A stretch of DNA of 64,000 bases from Bradyrhizobium lupini (GCF_040939785.1 NZ_CP162553.1:3782001-3846000), one strand, 5' to 3'; shown: positions 44,024 through 53,941, counted from the first letter of the stretch. Numbers and translations: made by a program. Notes: a model not told the origin generated them from the letters alone.

Positions 44024-45391
44024 ATGAACATCGCCAGCGTGCGTCGGCCCATCGTCCCTCCGACGCCGCCGCGAGCGCCCGACGACATGTCGTTCCTCGG
44101 CCGGCTTGCCGTGATCAAGCGGAATATGATCGCGACCTGGGGGCAGCGCGCCTATGAGGAAGACGTCATTGAAGGCCGCTTCTTCTTCCGCAACAGCTTC
44201 ATCCTGAACCGGCCGGATGCGATCCGGCATGTCCTGCTCAGCAATTACGAGAATTATTCGCGTACTCCGGCGGGCATCCGCATGCTTCGTCCCGTGCTCG
44301 GCGACGGTCTTCTGATTGCGGAGGGCCATTCGTGGACGTTTCAGCGCCGCACCCTCGCGCCGGCGTTCACGCCGCGTGCGACAGCAAATCTCGTTCCGCA
44401 CATGACGGCGGTGCTCGACGAGACCATCGCAAAGCTCGACGGGCGAACGAGCGAGCCGGTCGATCTGCGCGAGATCATGCAGCGCATGACGCTGGAGATC
44501 GCCGGCCGCACCATGTTCTCGTTCGGCATGGACCGGCATGGTCTGACCTTGCGCAACTTCGTCATGGAGTATGGAGCCCGACTCGGACGGCCGTACTTGC
44601 TCGACATGGTGCTGCCGCTGTCCTGGCCGAGTCCGATGGATTTTGCCCGCGCCCGTTTCCGCAAGCGCTGGACCGAATTCGTCGCGATGCTGATCGCCGA
44701 GCGGCGTGAGATGGGCAAGAAAGACGGCGCGCCGCCGCGCGATCTTTTCGATCTCATGGACGAGGCGCGTGACCCTGAAACCGGCAAGGGCTTTTCGGAC
44801 GAACAACTGGTCGACGAAGTCGCGACTATGATCCTCGCGGGTCACGAGACCACGGCGACCGCGCTGTTCTGGGCGCTCTATCTGCTCGCGCTCGATCCCG
44901 ATACGCAGGAGGAGATCGCCTCCGAGACCCGCGGCGAGCACCTCGACAGCATGGCCGACATCGATCGGCAGAAGTTCACCCGCGCCGTGATCGAGGAGAC
45001 CATGCGGCTTTATCCGCCGGCCTTCCTGATCGCCCGGGCCGCGCGCGAGAAGGACAACGCGGCCGGCGTCGCCATCGGCAAGGGCGACATCATCATGATC
45101 GCACCGTGGCTGCTGCACCGGCACGAGAAGCTGTGGGATCAGCCGAACGCGTTCATTCCAAAACGCTTCATGTCCACGGAAGCGCCCGATCGATTTGCGT
45201 ATCTGCCCTTTGGCGCGGGTCCGCGCGTCTGCGTCGGCGCCCCCTTCGCGCAAGCCGAATCCGTGCTGGCGCTGGCCCGGCTGATCGGTGCGTTCCGTGT
45301 CGAGCTTGCCGATACCAGCCCTGTCATTCCGCTCGGCGTCGTCACGACCCAGCCGGACCGGTCGCCGCTGTTCCGCATCACGCGTCGGTGA
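44024..45391 (+). CDS. Cytochrome P450
   Basis: A 455-residue haem monooxygenase, soluble as usual in bacteria. All core motifs are present: I-helix AGHETTATALFW (oxygen activation), K-helix ETMRLYPP (ExxR), and the haem loop FGAGPRVCVGAPFAQAES with the axial Cys403. The N-terminal half has the C-helix region WTFQRRTLAPAFTP. Closest in look to CYP families with fatty acid or terpenoid substrates, but this cannot be fixed from sequence by eye. Ferredoxin partners are not in the window. It may be co-transcribed with the hydrolase before it and the cyclase after it. Confidence 0.94.
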   Translation: MNIASVRRPIVPPTPPRAPDDMSFLGRLAVIKRNMIATWGQRAYEEDVIEGRFFFRNSFILNRPDAIRHVLLSNYENYSRTPAGIRMLRPVLGDGLLIAEGHSWTFQRRTLAPAFTPRATANLVPHMTAVLDETIAKLDGRTSEPVDLREIMQRMTLEIAGRTMFSFGMDRHGLTLRNFVMEYGARLGRPYLLDMVLPLSWPSPMDFARARFRKRWTEFVAMLIAERREMGKKDGAPPRDLFDLMDEARDPETGKGFSDEQLVDEVATMILAGHETTATALFWALYLLALDPDTQEEIASETRGEHLDSMADIDRQKFTRAVIEETMRLYPPAFLIARAAREKDNAAGVAIGKGDIIMIAPWLLHRHEKLWDQPNAFIPKRFMSTEAPDRFAYLPFGAGPRVCVGAPFAQAESVLALARLIGAFRVELADTSPVIPLGVVTTQPDRSPLFRITRR

Positions 45392-45441
45392 CAGGCGTTC
45401 GCCTGGCCGACGGCGTGATCCACTCCAGATAGAGTTGCGCC

Positions 45442-46851
45442 ATGAGCGATATCCAGGCCCAGTTTTCCGTTCTGAAGCAGACCGCCGATGCGAAAGTGGT
45501 CGACGCGATCGCGCGCCTCATCGAGGACGGCGAAGATCACGAGCTCAACCGCGTCAATGTACTCGATTTCGCGAAGCAGCACGGTCTCGATGAAGAGCAC
45601 GCGATCTCGGCATTCCTGCATTCGGCGCGGCTCGGCCTGTTCGATCTGGGCTGGAATGTGCTGTGCCCGGGCTGCGGCGGCGTGTTGGGTGCGCACTCGA
45701 CCCTGAAGGCGCTCAAGCCAGACGATTATCATTGTGCGCTGTGCGCCTGCGGCTACAAGGCCTCCGTCGATGATCAGGTCGAAGTCTCCTTCACCGTCAA
45801 TTCACGTGTCCGGCGCATTGCGGCGCATGATCCCGATACGCTTCCGGTGTGGGAGTACTTCAAGCAGGTGTTCTGGAGTTCCGGCGTCGACTTCAACAAG
45901 GAATCGTTTGCGACGCTCGCCAACGAGGTGACGCTGGACACGATGGAGCTCCCGGCCGGCGAGAAGGCGACCATGTCGCTGCAACTGCCGGACGATTTCA
46001 TCATCATCTTCGAACCGGTGACGCACGCGGCGCATTTCATCGACGTGCAGGGCGAGCCCACCAAGGACCGTCAGCAGCTCGCCATCATGTACAACAGGGT
46101 GCAGGCGCCGACGGGAACCACGACCATGCGGCCGGGCCCGCTGCGGCTGTCGCTGGAGAACCAGGCCGGCGTACGCGTGCTGCCGTCGGTGTTCATCGCG
46201 GCCGAGGCGCTCCATCACCTCATCGGCAAGCGCAAGCCGTTCCTGACCGCCAAGCGGATGCTGTCGAACCAGACGTTTCGTGATGTGTTCAAGGCGGACA
46301 ATCTCAGTCTCGACCAGCGGCTCCAGATCACCTCGCTGACCTTCCTGTTCACCGATCTGAAGGGATCGACCGCGCTCTATGAGCGCGTCGGCGATCTTGC
46401 CGCCTTCGACCTCGTGCGCGCGCATTTCCATGCGCTGCTCGAGATCATCTCCTCCGAGAAAGGCGCGGTGGTGAAGACCATCGGCGACGCCGTGATGGCG
46501 ACCTTCGTCCGTCCCGAGCATGCGATCGCAGCGGGTTTGCGGATGCGCGCGGCGATGGACGAGCTCAACAAAAAGCGCGGTACTGCCGATCTCATCGTCA
46601 AGATCGGCATCCACGAAGGTCCGTGCCTCGCGGTGATGCTGAACGAGCGGCAGGATTATTTCGGCCAGACCGTCAACATCGCCGCCCGCGTGCAGAGCCT
46701 CTCGACCGCGCAGGAGATTCACATCACCGGCCCGGTGCTGGATGCGCCGGCGGTTGCCGAAGTCCTCAAGCAGCGCGAAATCAGGCCGATCCAGAAGCAG
46801 GCCGCACTGCGCGGCATCGCCGACAAGATGGTGGTGTACGAGATACCGTGA
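45442..46851 (+). CDS. Adenylate cyclase with DUF5939-like and zinc-ribbon sensor region
   Basis: A 469-residue soluble class III cyclase. The N-terminal ~280 residues have a helical segment, a zinc-ribbon-like pair of cysteine knuckles (CPGCGG … CALCACG, about 74-103) and a beta-rich regulatory domain of the DUF5939 type. The cyclase domain (about 295-469) has LFTDLKGSTALYERVGD and IGDAVMATF (metal Asp residues) and YFGQTVNIAARVQ. It should make cAMP in response to an unknown input. The gene follows the P450 by 50 bases. A repeat element follows the stop directly. Confidence 0.92.
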   Translation: MSDIQAQFSVLKQTADAKVVDAIARLIEDGEDHELNRVNVLDFAKQHGLDEEHAISAFLHSARLGLFDLGWNVLCPGCGGVLGAHSTLKALKPDDYHCALCACGYKASVDDQVEVSFTVNSRVRRIAAHDPDTLPVWEYFKQVFWSSGVDFNKESFATLANEVTLDTMELPAGEKATMSLQLPDDFIIIFEPVTHAAHFIDVQGEPTKDRQQLAIMYNRVQAPTGTTTMRPGPLRLSLENQAGVRVLPSVFIAAEALHHLIGKRKPFLTAKRMLSNQTFRDVFKADNLSLDQRLQITSLTFLFTDLKGSTALYERVGDLAAFDLVRAHFHALLEIISSEKGAVVKTIGDAVMATFVRPEHAIAAGLRMRAAMDELNKKRGTADLIVKIGIHEGPCLAVMLNERQDYFGQTVNIAARVQSLSTAQEIHITGPVLDAPAVAEVLKQREIRPIQKQAALRGIADKMVVYEIP

Positions 46852-46856
46852 CTGGT

Positions 46857-46975
46857 GTCGTCCCGGCGAAGGCCGGGACCATACCGCGTGATTTCCGAAA
46901 CAGGCTGGATGGTCGTTGCCAAAGCCTTCGCCAAACCGCAGCCTGTGGTTATGGGTCCCGGCCTTCGCCGGGACC
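46857..46975. repeat. Long inverted repeat after the cyclase gene
   Basis: Arms 46857-46882 (GTCGTCCCGGCGAAGGCCGG…) and 46951-46975 (ATGGGTCCCGGCCTTCGCCG…) are nearly perfect complements. The left arm is followed by ACCGCGTGATT, which also follows the left arm of the element at 16351. It begins five bases after the stop of the cyclase gene. Confidence 0.88.
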
Positions 46976-47138
46976 ACATGTGCGCACTTGCCTTGCCCTA
47001 CTCCAAAATCACAGACTCAGATTGCCGAAACGTAATGCGACGCGCGGAACTGACGCACGTTGCGCCGGTTGAATTTCCTACTCATATAATGCTGGTAGCG
47101 GTCGCGCTCCGCGGCTTCATCGATTTCGGTAGGATCTT

Positions 47139-47627
47139 ATGCTCGACGGCCTGCGCCAATTCATCGCCGACATTGTTGCTCCCCATGCCCAGGACCGTGC
47201 TTTCGGTGACAGTGATTACCGGCTGGCGGCGACCGCGCTGCTGGTTCACGTGATCTCGCTGGACGGCCAGCCGACGGCTGCCGAGCAGCGCAAATTGCAC
47301 AGCCTGATCGAAAGCCACTTTGGGCTCGATCGCGGCACCGCGGATCGTCTGATCGCGGATGCGACGGAGGTCGAGGGCGAGGCGGTCGACCTCTATCACT
47401 TCACCAGCATCATGATGCGCTCGCTCGACGAAGAGGGCCGCAAGCGGGTCGTCCAGATGATGTGGGAGCTGGTCTATGCCGATGGCCAGGTTACCGAGTT
47501 CGAGGATAATGTGGTCTGGCGTGCCTCCGACCTGCTCGGGATTTCGCAACGCGACCGGATCGACCTGAAGCACGCGGTCGCAGATCGTGCCGGTGGTCAG
47601 GTCAAGAACAGCGCGGTCGGTGGGTGA
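47139..47627 (+). CDS. TerB-family protein
   Basis: A 162-residue helical protein of the TerB/DjlA-like tellurite-resistance family. Typical helices are YRLAATALLVHVISLDGQPTAAEQRKL and MMWELVYADGQVTEFEDNVVWR, whose acidic D-G-x-x-x-x-E loops form the family's metal-binding pockets. No other ter genes are present, so tellurite resistance itself is not implied. AGGA lies four bases before the start. It stands alone. Confidence 0.9.
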   Translation: MLDGLRQFIADIVAPHAQDRAFGDSDYRLAATALLVHVISLDGQPTAAEQRKLHSLIESHFGLDRGTADRLIADATEVEGEAVDLYHFTSIMMRSLDEEGRKRVVQMMWELVYADGQVTEFEDNVVWRASDLLGISQRDRIDLKHAVADRAGGQVKNSAVGG

Positions 47628-47858
47628 TCATTGCCAATACCGCCAATTGGCGGTTGTGCGGACCACATGACGAAACTTTAATGTAGCCTCGGGGCTGCCC
47701 GGGTTCCGGTTTTCCCCTGTAAAAACGGGGTTTTCCTGCTTCCCCCGTTTCCCGCTCAGGTGGCTATGCGGTGGACGCCGCTTGCCTGTCGCGCACGGCC
47801 TATGCTCTCGTTCCAGCATTGCGGCGCCAAAAAAACTTCAATTCAAGAGATCTTGATC

Positions 47859-48638
47859 GTGACTGAGCGGGTAACGTTGATCACCGGTGCCTCGGCGGGC
47901 ATCGGCACGGAGCTAGCGCGTGTGTTCGCCGCGAACGGACACCGTCTTGCGCTGACGGCGCGACGCGCGGACCGGCTCGAGGCGCTCGCAAACGAGCTCG
48001 CTGCCAAGGGTGGCAAAAAGCCGATCGTGATCGCCTGCGATCTTGAGGATGCGGATGCCGGCGAGAAGATCGCCGCCGCACTCGCTGCCGAAGGCGTCGA
48101 GCTCGATCATCTCGTCAACAATGCCGGCTTCGGCGTGTTCGGCGACGCAATTGAGCGCGACCGGGTCGAGCAGGTCGGCATAGTGGATGTCAATGTCCGG
48201 GCTCTGACGGATCTGTCGCTGCGCTTTGCCGATCAGCTGATCAGGAACAAGGGTGGCCTCCTCAACGTCGGATCGGTCGCCGGCTATCTGCCCGGCCCCG
48301 GCATGGCGGTCTATTACGCGTCCAAGGCCTATGTCATTTCCTTCACCGAGGCCTTGCGGGCGGAGCTTGCACCGCACGGCGTTCGCGTCACCGTACTTTG
48401 CCCGGGCCCGGTGCCCACCGAATTCCAGGCGCGCGCCGGCGTTGGGTCCGGACATGATACGGCCCTTCTCAATGTTCCTGCCGCTGAGGTCGCACGACAG
48501 GCCTATCGCGGCCTGATGGCCAACAAGCGGGCCGTGCTCCCCGGTCTGGGCATCAAGATTGTGCCATTCGCGCTGCGCTTCTTCCCGCGCGGCTTCATCC
48601 TGTCCGCCACCAGCCGGTTTCAGAGACAAAGACGCTAG
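47859..48638 (+). CDS. Short-chain dehydrogenase/reductase
   Basis: A 259-residue classical SDR. It has TGASAGIG (cofactor loop), NNAGFG, and the catalytic Ser-Tyr-Lys set in NVGSVAGYLPGPGMAVYYASKAY. An Arg in the ALTARRADRL strand suggests NADPH. It ends with a hydrophobic and basic stretch (KIVPFALRFFPRGFILSATS), which may touch the membrane as in some DltE-like SDRs. The start is GTG 47859 with AAGAGA upstream; TTG 47853 is possible. Substrate unknown. Confidence 0.88.
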   Translation: MTERVTLITGASAGIGTELARVFAANGHRLALTARRADRLEALANELAAKGGKKPIVIACDLEDADAGEKIAAALAAEGVELDHLVNNAGFGVFGDAIERDRVEQVGIVDVNVRALTDLSLRFADQLIRNKGGLLNVGSVAGYLPGPGMAVYYASKAYVISFTEALRAELAPHGVRVTVLCPGPVPTEFQARAGVGSGHDTALLNVPAAEVARQAYRGLMANKRAVLPGLGIKIVPFALRFFPRGFILSATSRFQRQRR

Positions 48639-48765
48639 AGGGAGCTCTCGGTCGGTCGTGGCCCGGAGCTTGCTTTCTATCGGGAGTGTGTGTGCGCAAA
48701 CTCACACGAAATTAACGATCGCTTAGTTATGCTGGCGGTCAGAACCGATAGCAGTCGCAAAGACC

Positions 48766-49560
48766 ATGTCGTTCCGGACGGACAGATTTGGTGGCGCAGA
48801 TGTGGTGCCCTTCCCCAGAAGGACGCCTGATGTCGCCGCCTTCGAAACCCGGTTGCCGGTTCTGATCATCCTGCATCAGGAATCCTCGACGCCCGGCCGC
48901 GTCGGCAATGCGCTGCGCGCCCTTGGCCACCGCCTCGACATCCGCCGTCCCCGCCTCGGCGATCCGCTGCCTGAGACCCTCGACCAGCATGCCGGCGCTG
49001 TGGTCTTCGGCGGTCCGATGAGCGCCAATGATCCCGACGACTACATCCGCCGCGAGATCGACTGGATCGAAATTCCGCTCCGCGAACAGCGGCCGTTCCT
49101 CGGCATCTGCCTCGGCGCGCAGATGCTCGCGAAGCAGTTAGGAGCCCGCGTCGCGCCGCATGCCGATGCGCTGACCCAGATCGGCTACTACCCGATCCGC
49201 CCGACACCCGCGGGACACGGGCTCTGCCCGAATTGGCCGGCACGGGTCTATCACTGGCATCGCGAAGGCTTCGAGCTGCCGGTTGGCGCTGAACTGCTTG
49301 CCGAAGGCGATGATTTTCCGGTGCAGGCGTTCCGCACCGGCAACGCTTTCGGCGTGCAGTTTCATCCTGACGTGACCTACGCCATGATGCATTGCTGGAC
49401 CACGCGCGGCTATGACGGTCTCAGCGCGCCCGGCGCGCGGCAGCGGCATCATCACTTCGCGGACCGTGCCGTCTACGATGCCGCGGAACGGGCCTGGCTT
49501 GATCAATTCATCGACGGCTGGCTGGCGCGTCGACCGTTGCTGGCGCAAGCCGCCGAGTGA
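48766..49560 (+). CDS. Class I glutamine amidotransferase-like protein
   Basis: A 264-residue stand-alone GATase1 domain. The nucleophile elbow is LGICLGAQMLAKQLG (Cys intact), and the catalytic His-Glu pair is in GVQFHPDVTYAM, where the usual HPE reads HPD. That substitution is shared by some GMP-synthase-like homologues and may weaken glutaminase action. The N-terminal 20 residues are extra. Possibly acts on gamma-glutamyl compounds; no partner synthetase is adjacent. Confidence 0.83.
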   Translation: MSFRTDRFGGADVVPFPRRTPDVAAFETRLPVLIILHQESSTPGRVGNALRALGHRLDIRRPRLGDPLPETLDQHAGAVVFGGPMSANDPDDYIRREIDWIEIPLREQRPFLGICLGAQMLAKQLGARVAPHADALTQIGYYPIRPTPAGHGLCPNWPARVYHWHREGFELPVGAELLAEGDDFPVQAFRTGNAFGVQFHPDVTYAMMHCWTTRGYDGLSAPGARQRHHHFADRAVYDAAERAWLDQFIDGWLARRPLLAQAAE

Positions 49561-49669
49561 TCGCGCCCTCCCAGGCCGTTGGCACAAGCCCTTGTCTCAT
49601 CCCTTGATATGCTAGGCTCATGTCAACGAGCGCGCGCGAAACTGCGCCGGCAAACAAAGGGAGAGCACC

Positions 49670-50480
49670 ATGGCTTACGAACACATTCTCTATGAGGTCA
49701 GCGACAAGGTCGCGACCATCACGCTCAACCGTCCCGATCGCATGAATGCGTGGACGCCGATCATGGAGCGCGACGTGCGCCATGCGATGGAAGCATCGAG
49801 CGCCGATGACAATGTCCGCGTCATCGTGATCACCGGCGCGGGCCGCGCCTTCTGCGCCGGTGCCGACATGGACGCATTGAAGGGGCTCGACCCCGATGAT
49901 GTCAGGCGCGCGTCGAACCTGCCGCCCTTCGACATGAACCGGCGGCCGGACTGGCAGACGCGCTATGGCTTCTACCCGTCGATCGGAAAGCCTGTCATCG
50001 CCATGCTCAATGGAGCGACCGCCGGCATCGGCCTCGTCCACGCGCTCTATTGCGACCTGCGCTTTGCCGCCGACAACACCGTGTTCACCACCGCCTTCGC
50101 CCGGCGTGGTCTGATCGCCGAGCACGGCATCAGCTGGATGCTGCCGCGAATCGTCGGCCACGCCAACGCGATGGATCTGTTGCTCTCGGCGCGCCGCGTT
50201 TCGAGGACGAGGCGCTGCGGATGGGGCTGGTGAATCGGCTCTGCTCGCCCGAGAAGCTGCGCGAGGAGACCTATGCCTATGCGCGCGACCTCGCCGATTT
50301 CGTCTCGCCGAGCGCGATGGCCGTGATCAAGCGGCAGCTCTACGAGGTGCCGTTCCAGACGCTGGCGGAGGCGACGATCGAAGCCAATCGGGACATGATG
50401 GTGGCGCTGAACGGCAGCGATTTCCGGGAGGAGTCGCGAGCTTCATGGAGAAGCGGCCGCCAAGGTTTACGGGGAAGTAG
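49670..50480 (+). pseudogene. Enoyl-CoA hydratase, two frameshifts
   Basis: A crotonase-family gene. The first 177 codons read well (VATITLNRPDRMNAW; ITGAGRAFCAGADMDAL oxyanion loop; IAMLNGATAGIGL; GISWMLPRIVGHANAMDLL). At about 50198 one base appears to be missing (GTTTC for GTNTTC), and in the next frame FEDEALRMGLVNRLCSPEKL follows. At about 50427-50432 a G seems lost from GAGGGAG; the third frame gives GVASFMEKRPPRFTGK and stops at 50480. The repaired protein would be ~270 residues, the usual size. The start has GGGAGAG upstream. Two breaks in one gene could mean decay, but the repaired reading is otherwise intact. Confidence 0.87.
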
Positions 50481-50502
50481 GGAAGCTTAAGGGGCAGTCC
50501 GT

Positions 50503-50587
50503 CTTCGCCCTGCGGGCTACGCCGGACACTACGCTTCGCCCCTCGAGCTCCGCGCGGCTGCGCCACGCGTAGCCCGAAGGGCGAAGC
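50503..50587. repeat. Inverted repeat abutting the 3' end of tRNA-Ala
   Basis: CTTCGCCCTGCGGGCTACGC (50503-50522) pairs with GCGTAGCCCGAAGGGCGAAG (50567-50586) with one mismatch. It starts two bases beyond the CCA end of the leftward tRNA gene. Position fits a terminator or an insertion at the tRNA end. Confidence 0.85.
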
Positions 50588-50588
50588 G

Positions 50589-50664
<76 letters not shown>

Positions 50665-50868
50665 TTTTGTAGGCCGCTCTGGTCAATGCGGCCGACAACC
50701 GGGCGCCATTTAAGTCCCCGCCAAGGTCAAGTCAAGGACGGGTGTAACCCGGTTTTAGCCATCCCGGCACCGACTTCCCTTGTTTGGACCGGGGGGAACC
50801 GATATCTAGCAGCAGGCGTCAATCCCGACCGCAGCCAGAATTTTCAAAAGTCAGAGTCTTCAAAAGCC

Positions 50869-51159
50869 ATGCGTGCCGTTCTCGACATCGTCATCATCGT
50901 GCTCGACCTCTACGTCTGGCTGCTGATCGCGTCCGCGATCCTGTCCTGGCTGATCGCCTTCAACGTCGTGAACACCCGCAACCAGTTCGTTTCGGCGGTG
51001 GCGGAGTTCCTGTACCGAATCACCGAGCCGGTCCTGGCTCCGATCTGCAATTTCCTGCCCAGCCTCGGCGGCCTCGACATCTCGCCGATCATCCTGATCC
51101 TGCTCATCATGTTCATCGAGCGGGTGATCCTGTATTACATCTACCCGAACGTGATCTAA
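50869..51159 (+). CDS. YggT-family membrane protein
   Basis: A 96-residue inner-membrane protein with two hydrophobic helices and the family motif LYRITEPVLAPICNFLP between them, followed by GGLDISPIILILLI. YggT proteins are linked to osmotic stress and division-septum placement in some bacteria and chloroplasts (CCB3/YLMG). The ATG at 50869 gives the usual length. A DUF167 gene follows after 20 bases and folD after that, a common alphaproteobacterial cluster. Confidence 0.92.
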   Translation: MRAVLDIVIIVLDLYVWLLIASAILSWLIAFNVVNTRNQFVSAVAEFLYRITEPVLAPICNFLPSLGGLDISPIILILLIMFIERVILYYIYPNVI

Positions 51160-51179
51160 GCAAGCTGGAGCGCCCTGGG

Positions 51180-51524
51180 TTGCCAAAGAACCTTGTCATC
51201 AAGGAACCTTGGCGTTACGGGGCCGCAGGTATCAGCATCGCGCTGCGGGTGACGCCGCGCGGCGTCCGCGACGACATCGACGGGATCGAGCAGCTCTCCG
51301 ATGGCCGCAGCGTGCTCAAGGTGCGAGTGCGCGCTATCGCAGATGGCGGCGAGGCCAACAAGGCCGTTCTGGTGCTGCTGGCGAAATCGTTGGGCGTGCC
51401 CAAGGCCAGCGTCAAACTCCTGTCGGGAGCGACCTCGCGGCTGAAGCAGATCGCGGTCGACGGCGATCCGGCGCGGCTCGGCGAAGCCCTGCGCCAGCTC
51501 GCATCAGCCAAATCGACAGACTGA
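51180..51524 (+). CDS. DUF167 (YggU) family protein
   Basis: A 114-residue small soluble protein. Family motifs are [44 protein letters not shown] and [10 protein letters not shown]. Function is unknown. No ATG lies near the expected start, so a TTG at 51180, with GGAG nine bases before it, is assumed. It is in the YggT–DUF167–folD series, 10 bases before folD. Confidence 0.88.
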   Translation: MPKNLVIKEPWRYGAAGISIALRVTPRGVRDDIDGIEQLSDGRSVLKVRVRAIADGGEANKAVLVLLAKSLGVPKASVKLLSGATSRLKQIAVDGDPARLGEALRQLASAKSTD

Positions 51525-51534
51525 GGGAACTGAC

Positions 51535-52419
51535 ATGACCGCCAAGATCATCGACGGAAAAGTCACCGCCGCAGAACTTCGCGCCCGCGTCGCCGACGAG
51601 GTCGCACGCGTCAAGCGCGAGCACAATCTGGTTCCGGGCCTTGCGGTGGTCCTGGTCGGAAGCGACCCGGCGAGCGAGGTCTATGTCCGGTCGAAACACA
51701 CCCAGACCCAGGCCGCCGGCATGGCCTCGTTCGAGCACAAGCTGCCGGCCGACGTCTCGCAAGCAGATCTCCTGGCGCTGGTCGCAAAACTCAACCGCGA
51801 TCCCGCCGTGCACGGTATTCTGGTGCAACTACCGCTGCCCAAGGGCCTCAATACCGCGGCGGTCGTCAATGCCATCGACCCCGGCAAGGATGTCGACGGG
51901 CTGCATCCGAACAATGCCGGCCGCCTCGCCGGCGGTTTCGAGGCGCTGTCGCCCTGCACGCCGCTCGGCTGCATCATTTTGACCAAGAGCGTGCATGCTT
52001 CGCTTGAAGGCATGAACGCCATCGTCATCGGCCGCTCCAACCTCGTCGGCCGACCGCTGGTGCAGCTGTTGCTGAACGAGAACGCCACGGTGACCATCGC
52101 GCATTCGCGCTCGCGTGACCTGCCCGGGCTCGTGAGGCGCGCAGACCTCGTCTATGCCGCCGTCGGAAAGTCCGAGATGGTGCGCGGCGACTGGCTGAAG
52201 CCGGGGGCGACCGTGATCGACGTCGGCATCAACCGGATTCCGAGGAACGACGGCAAGACGCGTCTCGTCGGCGATGTTGCCTATCAGGAAGCGCTCGCCG
52301 TGGCTGGCGCCATCACGCCGGTACCGGGCGGCGTCGGTCAGATGACAGTCGCCTGCCTGCTCGTGAACACGTTGCGCGCGGCCTGCGCGATTGCAGGGCT
52401 GCGGAAGCCGGCGGTGTAG
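51535..52419 (+). CDS. folD: Methylene-THF dehydrogenase/methenyl-THF cyclohydrolase
   Basis: A 294-residue bifunctional enzyme that interconverts 5,10-methylene-THF, 5,10-methenyl-THF and 10-formyl-THF with NADP+. Motifs: [15 protein letters not shown] (catalytic Lys in YxxxK), [17 protein letters not shown], and the Rossmann segment [14 protein letters not shown]; ending [22 protein letters not shown] is a clear ribosome site. Its product 10-formyl-THF is used by PurH. It converges on ppa across a strong hairpin. Confidence 0.96.
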   Translation: MTAKIIDGKVTAAELRARVADEVARVKREHNLVPGLAVVLVGSDPASEVYVRSKHTQTQAAGMASFEHKLPADVSQADLLALVAKLNRDPAVHGILVQLPLPKGLNTAAVVNAIDPGKDVDGLHPNNAGRLAGGFEALSPCTPLGCIILTKSVHASLEGMNAIVIGRSNLVGRPLVQLLLNENATVTIAHSRSRDLPGLVRRADLVYAAVGKSEMVRGDWLKPGATVIDVGINRIPRNDGKTRLVGDVAYQEALAVAGAITPVPGGVGQMTVACLLVNTLRAACAIAGLRKPAV

Positions 52420-52423
52420 TTCA

Positions 52424-52447
52424 CCTCGCCCCGCAAGCGGGGCGAGG
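52424..52447. terminator. Bidirectional hairpin between folD and ppa
   Basis: An 11-bp perfect GC stem (CCTCGCCCCGC / GCGGGGCGAGG) with a 2-base AA centre lies between two convergent stop codons. No T-tract is present on either strand, so it may act with Rho or protect 3' ends. Its sequence also resembles dispersed rhizobial repeat elements. Confidence 0.7.
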
Positions 52448-52456
52448 GAGCAGAGC

Positions 52457-52993
52457 TCAGGCCTTCTTCTTTTTCTCGCGATCGATGCCTTCGAGGATCA
52501 GCTTGTGCGCATCTTCGGGGCCGCCCCAGCGCAGGATCTTCACCCACTTGCCGGGTTCGAGATCCTTGTAGTGCTCGAAGAAGTGCTGGATCTGCTGGAG
52601 CGTGATGTCCGGCAGGTCGGAATACGATTTCACCTTGTCATAGCGCTGCGTCAGCTTCGACGACGGCACCGCAAGAATCTTCTCGTCGCCGCCGGCTTCG
52701 TCTTCCATGAACAGCACGCCGACCGGGCGCACGCTCATGACCGCGCCGGGAATGATGGCGCGGGTGTTGATGATGAGGACGTCGCAGGGATCGCCGTCGT
52801 CGGACAGCGTGTGCGGAATGAAGCCGTAGTTCCCGGGGTAACGCATCGGCGTGTAGAGGAAGCGGTCAACCACCAGCGTGCCGGCTTCCTTGTCCATCTC
52901 GTACTTGATCGGTTCGCCGCCCACGGGGACTTCGATGATGACGTTGACGTCGTGAGGGACGTTTTTCCCGATCGAGACCGCATCGATACGCAT
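52457..52993 (-). CDS. ppa: Inorganic pyrophosphatase (family I)
   Basis: A 178-residue Mg2+-dependent enzyme that hydrolyses pyrophosphate and drives biosynthetic reactions. The signature [11 protein letters not shown] (metal Asp residues), [18 protein letters not shown] at the N-terminal half and [11 protein letters not shown] are all present. Length is typical. GGAGCC lies before the ATG. It is a single gene, convergent with folD. Confidence 0.97.
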   Translation of the reverse strand: MRIDAVSIGKNVPHDVNVIIEVPVGGEPIKYEMDKEAGTLVVDRFLYTPMRYPGNYGFIPHTLSDDGDPCDVLIINTRAIIPGAVMSVRPVGVLFMEDEAGGDEKILAVPSSKLTQRYDKVKSYSDLPDITLQQIQHFFEHYKDLEPGKWVKILRWGGPEDAHKLILEGIDREKKKKA

Positions 52994-53168
52994 TCAAGGC
53001 TCCGTTGTTGCCGAGGTTAAATCGCACCCGGCAGCGATTTTGGCGCTGTCATACGCGGGCTTGGCCCGCTGATCCATCGCGTTTTTGTGAAATAATGACT
53101 CCGGCGATCACCGGCTCAAGGCAGCGGTATCGACGGAAGGAAAACGCTGCCGGCGGGACTTCAGCAGC

Positions 53169-53678
53169 TCAATTGGTCCAAGCGAAGGCAACCTTGTCGA
53201 GCGACTTCGGCCCGAAACGCTCCGAGGACCGCGCCACCATGCGGCCGCCCAAGGCGCGGTAGAACTCGGTGGCCGGATCGTTGTCCGAGAGCGCCCACAC
53301 CACCATGCTCTTCAGGCCGCTCTGCATCAGGTCGCGGCGGGCCGCGGTGAACAGGCGGCGACCAAAGCCCAGGCCCTGGAATTCGGGACGCAGATAGAGT
53401 TCGTAGACCTCACCGTCGAAATGCAGGCTGCGGGCGCGGTTGCGGCCGTAATTGGCGTAGCCTGCGATCTTGTCGCCGAACACCAGCACGCTGACGCGGC
53501 TGCCCTTGCGGATCGCGCTGTCCCACCATTGCGGACCGCGGCGGTTGATCAACTTCTCCAGTTCGGCGCCGGGAATGATGCCCTGATAGGCGGAGCGCCA
53601 GGCTTCGTCATGGGTGGACGCCACCGCAGTTGCATCTGCGGCTTTGGCCGGCCGGACCTCGATCAGGGTTGTGCTCAT
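53169..53678 (-). CDS. GNAT-family N-acetyltransferase
   Basis: A 169-residue acetyl-CoA-dependent transferase. The acetyl-CoA loop is in LRPEFQGLGFGRRLFTAARRDL (R/Q-x-x-G-x-G/A), preceded by VYELYLRPEF (beta4) and followed by NDPATEFYRALGGRMV at motif B. Substrate unknown. The start at 53678 matches the family; no strong ribosome site. Confidence 0.87.
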   Translation of the reverse strand: MSTTLIEVRPAKAADATAVASTHDEAWRSAYQGIIPGAELEKLINRRGPQWWDSAIRKGSRVSVLVFGDKIAGYANYGRNRARSLHFDGEVYELYLRPEFQGLGFGRRLFTAARRDLMQSGLKSMVVWALSDNDPATEFYRALGGRMVARSSERFGPKSLDKVAFAWTN

Positions 53679-53941
53679 GGACGTGATCAAACCAAGTCGC
53701 CGCGCCGGCGGCAAGACCTATCGTTAATTATCGGTTAACGTGTGGACTTTCTGCATCAGTATTTGAACCATGTTGTACCGAAAAAAGACAAGACGCCGAT
53801 CTGAATGGCACCGGGGTGCTCTGCGCCGGTGCAATACTGCTTTGCGGCAACGAATGAACGGCAACGGCAACGCAGAAAGTCTGCCGATATTGATCTGTTC
53901 CTACTAGTGTGACCGTCGCAGTTTCTCGCCTCCGGCCATTC

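Noticed and set aside
47139..47627. Tellurite-resistance operon
   Set aside because: Only a lone TerB-domain gene is present, without terC, terD or terZ neighbours.
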